9,907 nt of DNA from CAYILC01 sp964364145 (GTDB taxonomy: Bacteria; Patescibacteriota; Microgenomatia; UBA1400; UBA12028): the NCBI GenBank assembly GCA_964364145.1, contig CAYILC010000031.1, positions 1-9,907 of the forward strand. Reading direction: 5' to 3'. A program made the translations under genes and the position numbers. Of the stretch, positions 5,946-9,907 are shown piece by piece. The notes beneath the pieces were generated by a model that saw nothing but the letters and a program-made list of their open reading frames with translations, was not told the DNA's origin and searched no databases. Each line of letters opens with the position of its first letter. The first letter of the stretch is position 1.

Positions 5946-6440
5946 CTACTTCACCACTACTCCGGATGCTTGAAGGTTTAGGGTTTGATGTGATGGATCG
6001 TTGGTTTGTATGGTGGTTATGCGAGTAACCGGACCTATGCCACCGGGTCCATGAAATGCAGGATCAAACAGTGCTTCTACAATTGCATCTTTTCCAGGAC
6101 TAACTTCAATTGTAGTAGTAAGCGGTGCATGCATTCCAAACGGCGGTGAAATTTGTCCGTTAGTAGTGATTGTTCCTATAGTGCAAGCACATGATGTTGT
6201 AGCCCCATATAATTTGAGTGTTTCAGTTCCGTTGTTTGTGATGCGATATGTCGCTTTTACCTTCCCGCCATTGTATTGTATCTGTCCCCAATCTACCGAC
6301 GTTTTATCCACCTCAACCAATGCACCAGCGCTTGGAGGAACTACTTGTTTCTGCGAGACTTTTGTAAATCCGTACGCAACACCAATAAGTAAGAGCGTCG
6401 TTATCAAAAGGATACTTATGATAAGAATAACCGATTTCAT
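5946..6440 (-). CDS. DUF1573 membrane-anchored extracytoplasmic protein
   Basis: A 164-residue protein with one N-terminal membrane anchor (about residues 4-24) and no obvious signal-peptidase or lipobox site, followed by an immunoglobulin-like beta domain outside the membrane. The DUF1573 features are there: VDWGQIQYNGGKV near 49-61, RITNNGTETL near 66-75, the signature TSCACT with Cys84 and Cys86, then PGKDAIVEALFDP near 115-127 and IQTNDP near 144-149. The molecular role of DUF1573 is not established; the CxC next to a beta sandwich suggests a thiol or metal site. It lies 19 bases after the unknown Cys protein, with AGGGG five to six bases before the ATG, and 24 bases before the CcdA-like gene. 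Co-transcription with a thiol-electron carrier supports its Cys pair being kept reduced or metallated. Confidence 0.87.
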   Translation of the reverse strand: MKSVILIISILLITTLLLIGVAYGFTKVSQKQVVPPSAGALVEVDKTSVDWGQIQYNGGKVKATYRITNNGTETLKLYGATTSCACTIGTITTNGQISPPFGMHAPLTTTIEVSPGKDAIVEALFDPAFHGPGGIGPVTRITTIQTNDPSHQTLNLQASGVVVK

Positions 6441-6459
6441 ACATGCCCCTTATATCGCT

Positions 6460-7455
6460 TTATGTTCCACATCCTCCTCCACCCGTTGCTGGTTTGGGCA
6501 ACGATTGGATCTTCGCCCTGGTCTGCTGGTATCCTTGTGCGCTTGAGTACTCAAATCCAAGAACTGTCTTTGGATCAACATCACTCCACTTCTGCCCTTG
6601 TTCTTGGAAGTAAGAAGCTAAATCAAGATACGTTTGCGGGAACCAGTAAGAATTCACTGCCAGTGCTATTTTGTACATTTCGGCTTCACTTACGTTTTGT
6701 GATGCCATGAGCTCAAGAAGGCCCAACATCGCCATTCCATGATTACAGTCGGGGAAATGTGTTGAGTTATTACAACACGGACGATAAATGGTGAGAGAGA
6801 CGCGGTCAACAAGTGCTTGTTGTTGTGGATTGAGGGTCACATACGCATGTTTGCTGTAGTGATCCATTGCCTTTCCTTGTGACAGTGTCCAGCCTCCCGT
6901 TGAAGCAAAGTTTCCAGCACCACCATATTGTTTATCGACCATTTCTCCTTTTTCTAAAATCTCATTCTTATTCGCTAATCCAAACGCCCATAACATATCT
7001 AAAAGAAAACGGCTATTGTTGGCATTCATGACAATTAGTTGCGTTGAATCGCCAGTGAGCATGATTTCCTCTTCAGGAGTTACACCGGATGAAAAAATCT
7101 TGCGAAATTTGGTTTCATCGATAACACCATCGGCAACCATACGTTTTCCTAAATTCTTCCAAGTGATTGGCAGGGTTACTCCAGAAGCCGGAAGAACTTG
7201 TTGTTGCAGTGCAGTTATATCAATCGTCGAAACTTTTGGTGGAGTAACGGTGGCGGTATTTGCAACTGTAGGAAGTTTTTGTAAGCTCCATTTAGGAGTG
7301 ACCGAGATATCAACAAATCTTGTAGCAATAAGCAAACCACCGACAACACCTATACCAACGATTCCGATTGCCATGAGTTGCGGCGTAAAGCTTCCCGTGT
7401 CCTTTAAGTTTTTTTCTTTGTCTTCGCGTGTATGAATATACTGGTCTGTCGACAT
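6460..7455 (-). CDS. Unrecognised membrane-anchored protein with CC/H/C/H motif and Gly-Cys tail
   Basis: I cannot give this 331-residue protein a family name or function. A polar N-terminus of about 24 residues precedes one membrane helix (about 25-47), a linker rich in Thr, Val and Pro, and a large, probably extracytoplasmic domain. The domain contains WTLSQGKAMDHY near 190-201 and a compact motif YRPCCNNSTHFPDCNHGMAM: Cys227, Cys228, His233, Cys237 and His239. The end is TGGGGCGT with Cys329. These are its only four cysteines. The clustering looks like a metal- or disulfide-forming site. ATG 7455 is chosen over ATG 7524 because AAGGAA sits six bases upstream and because the extra codons would lie in the shared promoter region. 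It is the first gene of the operon continuing to DUF1573 and CcdA, and diverges from the metal ATPase operon. Confidence 0.85.
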   Translation of the reverse strand: MSTDQYIHTREDKEKNLKDTGSFTPQLMAIGIVGIGVVGGLLIATRFVDISVTPKWSLQKLPTVANTATVTPPKVSTIDITALQQQVLPASGVTLPITWKNLGKRMVADGVIDETKFRKIFSSGVTPEEEIMLTGDSTQLIVMNANNSRFLLDMLWAFGLANKNEILEKGEMVDKQYGGAGNFASTGGWTLSQGKAMDHYSKHAYVTLNPQQQALVDRVSLTIYRPCCNNSTHFPDCNHGMAMLGLLELMASQNVSEAEMYKIALAVNSYWFPQTYLDLASYFQEQGQKWSDVDPKTVLGFEYSSAQGYQQTRAKIQSLPKPATGGGGCGT

Positions 7456-7461
7456 AGTCTG

Positions 7462-7467
7462 TTCCTT
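7462..7467 (-). promoter_or_regulatory. Ribosome binding site deciding the start at 7455
   Basis: AAGGAA on the minus strand ends six bases before ATG 7455. The alternative ATG at 7524 has no such site and lies inside the operator-like repeat array, so the shorter product is preferred. Confidence 0.65.
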
Positions 7468-7478
7468 ACTATGCCATA

Positions 7479-7507
7479 ATCGTAACCCTAAGAAAATGAA
7501 GCCACAA
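7479..7507 (-). promoter_or_regulatory. Candidate promoter of the leftward thiol-protein operon
   Basis: On the minus strand, TTGTGG (7502-7507) and TACGAT (7479-7484, four of six matches) are 17 bases apart. The expected start near 7472 leaves a leader of about 17 bases that includes the AAGGAA site. The -35 hexamer is poor and lies within the left arm of the repeat array, so the promoter may depend on, or be blocked by, a bound regulator. Confidence 0.4.
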
Positions 7508-7535
7508 TGAAGCTTTTCCTTCATGGCCGCTTCAT
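7496..7535. promoter_or_regulatory. Symmetrical operator-like array of four ATGAAG half-sites
   Basis: ATGAAG occurs at 7496 and 7507 on the plus strand, and as its complement CTTCAT at 7519-7524 and 7530-7535. Each pair is 11 bp apart, one helical turn. The two 17-bp arms (7496-7512 and 7519-7535) flank a 6-bp spacer and match at 13 of 17 positions, the four mismatches all falling in the gap between half-sites. The array sits between the divergent operons, covering the proposed leftward -35 and the position of a rightward -35. This is the layout of an operator for a dimer pair or tetramer. It does not match the CueR, CopY or CsoR consensus sequences as I know them. Confidence 0.6.
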
Positions 7536-7546
7536 GTTTCCTTCTC

Positions 7547-7552
7547 TATAGT
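7547..7552 (+). promoter_or_regulatory. -10 element of the rightward metal-ATPase operon
   Basis: TATAGT matches the -10 consensus at five of six positions and lies 27 bases before the ATG at 7580. The expected start near 7559 leaves room for AAAGGGAA (7567-7574) as ribosome binding site. No good -35 lies 16-18 bp upstream; the right arm of the ATGAAG array is there instead, which suggests activation or regulated access. Confidence 0.5.
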
Positions 7553-7579
7553 TACCCCAGATAGCGAAAGGGAACTACT

Positions 7580-7798
7580 ATGCAGGAACATATTCATAAA
7601 CAGTCTCTCGCTCCTCAAAAAGGAAAACCAACACTTTTGCTTATTTGTATTGCGTTGCTAGGCATTGCAGGTATTGCTATCACAGTTTTTCGTGTTCCAT
7701 TCTCAACGGTTTTATTTTATGGAGCGATTCTCGCCTGTCCACTGATGCATATATTTATGATGCGCGGAATGACACATGGAGAGTCACATAAACATTAA
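7580..7798 (+). CDS. DUF2933-like small membrane protein with Met/His/Cys metal-type tail
   Basis: A 72-residue protein with a His-containing polar N-terminus (His4, His6), two membrane helices (about 18-37 and 42-59) and a short soft-metal-type tail. The second helix ends in CPLMHIFMMRGMTHG, giving Cys53, Met56, His57, Met60, Met61, Met64 and His66, then His70 and His72. The CPLMHxFM pattern followed by Gly/His-rich residues resembles DUF2933 proteins, which as I recall are often found beside copper or heavy-metal genes; their biochemical role is unknown. Cys23 lies in the first helix. AAAGGGAA precedes the start. The ATPase start follows after six bases, so the two are probably translated together, and a role in feeding or protecting the ATPase is a reasonable inference. 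Confidence 0.8.
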   Translation: MQEHIHKQSLAPQKGKPTLLLICIALLGIAGIAITVFRVPFSTVLFYGAILACPLMHIFMMRGMTHGESHKH

Positions 7799-7804
7799 AA
7801 ATTC

Positions 7805-9907
7805 ATGTACGATGGACGTATGAAGATGCGTATGGTTGAACCTCACAACATGGACCAAGAGCACACGCACCATAACACGAATCAGATGATCCATGAGGAT
7901 CATGAGAAGGCGATGACTGATCCAAGAATGGCAGAGGCGATGGAAAAAGACATGCGTGATCGCTTTTTTTGGTCATTGCTTTTTTCTATTCCCATTCTTG
8001 CCTACTCTCCAGTCTTTGCCAATCTTTTATACATTACGCTTCCCACCCCTATTCCAGTAAACTGGTTATTACTTCTGCTCGCTACCCCTGTTGTATTCAA
8101 GTTTGGTTCGATTTTTCCTATTGGAGCATTCAATGCGCTCAAACACAAAACGCTGAACATGATGGTTCTTATTACTGTTGGCGTATTGTCAGCATATTTT
8201 TTCAGTATCTTCATTACGCTGTTTGTTGGTGGAGAAACATTCTTTGAGGCGGCCGCGCTTCTCGTTACCTTTGTCTTGTTTGGGCATTGGATGGAAATGA
8301 AATCTCGCCGTGGAACTTCAGAAGCTCTACGCGCTCTTTTTGATCTCGTACCACCCCAGGCAAGAGTGTTAAAGAACGGAAAAGAAATGATCGTGCCAAC
8401 TGCACAAGTGCATATTGGTGATACCGTCCTTCTAAAACCTGGTGATAAAGTACCGGTGGATGGCGAAGTCATCGAAGGGGAAACATCAATTGATGAATCG
8501 CTCGTTACTGGTGAATCTATACCAGTAAGTAAAAAACCAGGAGATCAAGTCATCGGCGGTTCTATTAATCAATCAGGATCAATTCAGTTTCGAGCTACAA
8601 AGGTGGGAAGTGATACGGCATTGGCCCAAATCGTTAAACTTGTTGAGGCAGCACAAAATTCGAAAGCCCCAGGACAGCGTCTAGCTGACAAGGCCGCTCA
8701 ATATCTTGTTCTTCTGGCTGTTGGTTCTGGAGTTTTAACATTTGTTTTTTGGTATTTCTTTTCTGGACTTGGATTGCTGATGGCGCTTACGTTTGCTGTC
8801 TCTGCTGTGGTTATCGCTTGTCCTGATGCGCTGGGCCTCGCAACTCCTACGGCGGTTGCCGTTGGCACAGGACTTGGGGCAAAACATAATATCTTGATCA
8901 AAGATGCAACCACTTTAGAGCAGACATCAAAGATCCAAGTTGTTGTGATGGATAAAACAGGAACACTCACAGAAGGAAAACCCAAAGTCACCGATATTGT
9001 TGCAGCAAAAGGCTTCACAGAAAACGAGATTCTTCAACTTGATGCAGCAGTCGAAATGAAATCAGGTCATCCTCTCAGCATGGCCATTCTTGAAGAAGTC
9101 GAAAAGAGAAAGCTTTCCATTCCAACAGAAGTCTCGAAATTCCAATCCATTTCTGGTCATGGCGTTGAGGCAGTTGTGCAAGGAAAGCATGTCATAGTGG
9201 GAACGATTAAACTCATGCAAGACCATGGAATAGATATTTCTCCGTTGCAAAATGATATCGATAGACTGTTAGCTAATGGAAAAACATTGATGCTTTTAGC
9301 TGTCAACGAAAACATTGCCGGAGTTGCTGCTGCAGCCGATACCCTGAAACCGACTGCGGTTTCAGTGGTCATACGCATGAAAGAACTTGGACTCGAGGTC
9401 GCCATGATTACTGGCGACAACAAGAAAACAGCTGATGTTATTGGTAAAACACTTGGTCTAGATAGAGTTTTCGCCGAAGTGCTTCCTGAGGACAAAGCAA
9501 ACTATATCAAAAAGTTGCAAGATGAAGGAAAATTTGTTGCGATGGTTGGTGATGGTGTCAACGATGCTCCTGCACTTGCTCAAGCTGATATAGGAATCGC
9601 TATTGGTGCAGGAACAGATGTTGCTATTGAGACCGCGAACATCGTTCTCATGAAATCCGATCCTGCCGATATTTTGCGGGCGATTCGTCTTTCCAAGGCG
9701 ACGGTACGAAAAATGAAAGAAAACCTTCTCTGGGCGAGCGTATATAACGTTCTCGCCATCCCCATCGCGGCTGGAGTACTCTACCCAAGGTTTGGGATTA
9801 CGTTGCGACCAGAGTTTTCTGCTCTTCTTATGTCGGCATCTTCAATTATCGTTGCTGTTAACGCAATACTTTTAAAACGTGCAGAAAAGAGTTTAATAGA
9901 GATATAA
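7805..9907 (+). CDS. P1B-type metal-transporting ATPase with CPD transport motif
   Basis: A complete 700-residue heavy-metal P-type ATPase; the stop is the last codon of the window. It should export a soft metal, most likely copper, from the cytoplasm. In order: a Met/His-rich N-terminus (about 1-33) with no CxxC metal domain, two family-specific helices (about 55-72 and 86-101), helices 1-2 (about 119-162), the actuator loop with TGES (235-238), helix 6 with Cys339-Pro-Asp341, phosphorylation motif DKTGT (Asp383), nucleotide-binding His422-Pro423, and hinge GDGVNDAP (582-589). Helix 7 has Tyr647-Asn648 and helix 8 MSASS (676-680), as in Cu(I) ATPases of the CopA class. The usual CPC (or CPH in CopB) is CPD, and Cys339 is the only Cys in the protein. 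The start is uncertain: ATG 7805 has no clear Shine-Dalgarno, and ATGs at 7820 and 7850 are alternatives. Confidence 0.96.
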   Translation: MYDGRMKMRMVEPHNMDQEHTHHNTNQMIHEDHEKAMTDPRMAEAMEKDMRDRFFWSLLFSIPILAYSPVFANLLYITLPTPIPVNWLLLLLATPVVFKFGSIFPIGAFNALKHKTLNMMVLITVGVLSAYFFSIFITLFVGGETFFEAAALLVTFVLFGHWMEMKSRRGTSEALRALFDLVPPQARVLKNGKEMIVPTAQVHIGDTVLLKPGDKVPVDGEVIEGETSIDESLVTGESIPVSKKPGDQVIGGSINQSGSIQFRATKVGSDTALAQIVKLVEAAQNSKAPGQRLADKAAQYLVLLAVGSGVLTFVFWYFFSGLGLLMALTFAVSAVVIACPDALGLATPTAVAVGTGLGAKHNILIKDATTLEQTSKIQVVVMDKTGTLTEGKPKVTDIVAAKGFTENEILQLDAAVEMKSGHPLSMAILEEVEKRKLSIPTEVSKFQSISGHGVEAVVQGKHVIVGTIKLMQDHGIDISPLQNDIDRLLANGKTLMLLAVNENIAGVAAAADTLKPTAVSVVIRMKELGLEVAMITGDNKKTADVIGKTLGLDRVFAEVLPEDKANYIKKLQDEGKFVAMVGDGVNDAPALAQADIGIAIGAGTDVAIETANIVLMKSDPADILRAIRLSKATVRKMKENLLWASVYNVLAIPIAAGVLYPRFGITLRPEFSALLMSASSIIVAVNAILLKRAEKSLIEI

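Noticed and set aside
7456..7524. Upstream ATG at 7524 adding 23 residues to the unknown Cys protein
   Set aside because: No ribosome site precedes it. The added codons are a by-product of the ATGAAG array and overlap the proposed promoter, while ATG 7455 has a good AAGGAA.
7551..7575. GTTACCCC...AGGGAAC as a CsoR-type operator
   Set aside because: The symmetry is imperfect, and the right part is fully explained by the ribosome site AAAGGGAA.
8002..9765. Minus-strand frames of 60-156 codons opposite the ATPase gene
   Set aside because: They are antisense to a complete, motif-rich P1B ATPase, and their translations look like complement artefacts rich in Ser, Thr and Ala.
1..9907. Recoded TGA (as in some CPR lineages), CRISPR array, tRNA or rRNA genes, insertion sequence
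   Set aside because: TGA ends pyrD and the CcdA-like gene at sensible lengths. I saw no spaced repeat array, no cloverleaf or rRNA sequence, and no transposase or terminal inverted repeats.

Overview
The window is a densely packed bacterial chromosome segment with short intergenic gaps, small operons and many short membrane or thiol proteins. Gene content (a poxvirus-type topoisomerase IB, a divergent PyrD, a fermentative L-lactate dehydrogenase, stand-alone VKOR, CcdA and DUF1573 proteins) and the style of the sequences suggest an uncultivated lineage such as the Patescibacteria/CPR. That placement is an inference from familiarity with such proteins, not a database result. TGA, TAA and TAG read as ordinary stops, so the standard code fits.

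Layout. Bases 2-466 (+): the 3' part of a four-helix membrane protein whose start lies off the left edge. Bases 505-1512 (-): DNA topoisomerase IB, apparently read from a leaderless transcript. Bases 1624-2252 (-): a Doc-type toxin whose catalytic His is replaced by Gln, an overlapping upstream small protein (probable antitoxin) and a good sigma70-like promoter. Bases 2308-4957 (-): a compact operon running VKOR, lactate dehydrogenase, PyrD and a 52-residue ORF coupled to pyrD by an ATGA overlap. Bases 5031-7455 (-): a second operon encoding an unrecognised membrane-anchored Cys protein, a DUF1573 protein and a CcdA/DsbD-like protein. Bases 7580-9907 (+): a divergent operon with a small DUF2933-like Met/His/Cys membrane peptide and a P1B-type metal ATPase with an unusual Cys-Pro-Asp transport motif. 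The ATPase stop codon is the last three bases of the window.

The most interesting part is 4490-9907. A soft-metal ATPase and its small companion diverge from a set of extracytoplasmic thiol proteins. The 124-bp shared promoter region holds a symmetrical array of four ATGAAG half-sites, each pair 11 bp apart. The array overlaps the proposed -35 region of the leftward promoter and the place where a -35 would lie for the rightward one, so both arms may be co-regulated. I infer a linked system for metal (probably copper) export and thiol protection or metallation at the cell surface. No regulator, CopZ-like chaperone, DsbA-like or thioredoxin-fold partner is visible in the window. Several enzymes also carry non-canonical active-site residues: PyrD (Lys to Tyr, and Cys as base), lactate dehydrogenase (coenzyme Asp to Ala), Doc (His to Gln) and the ATPase (CPC to CPD).
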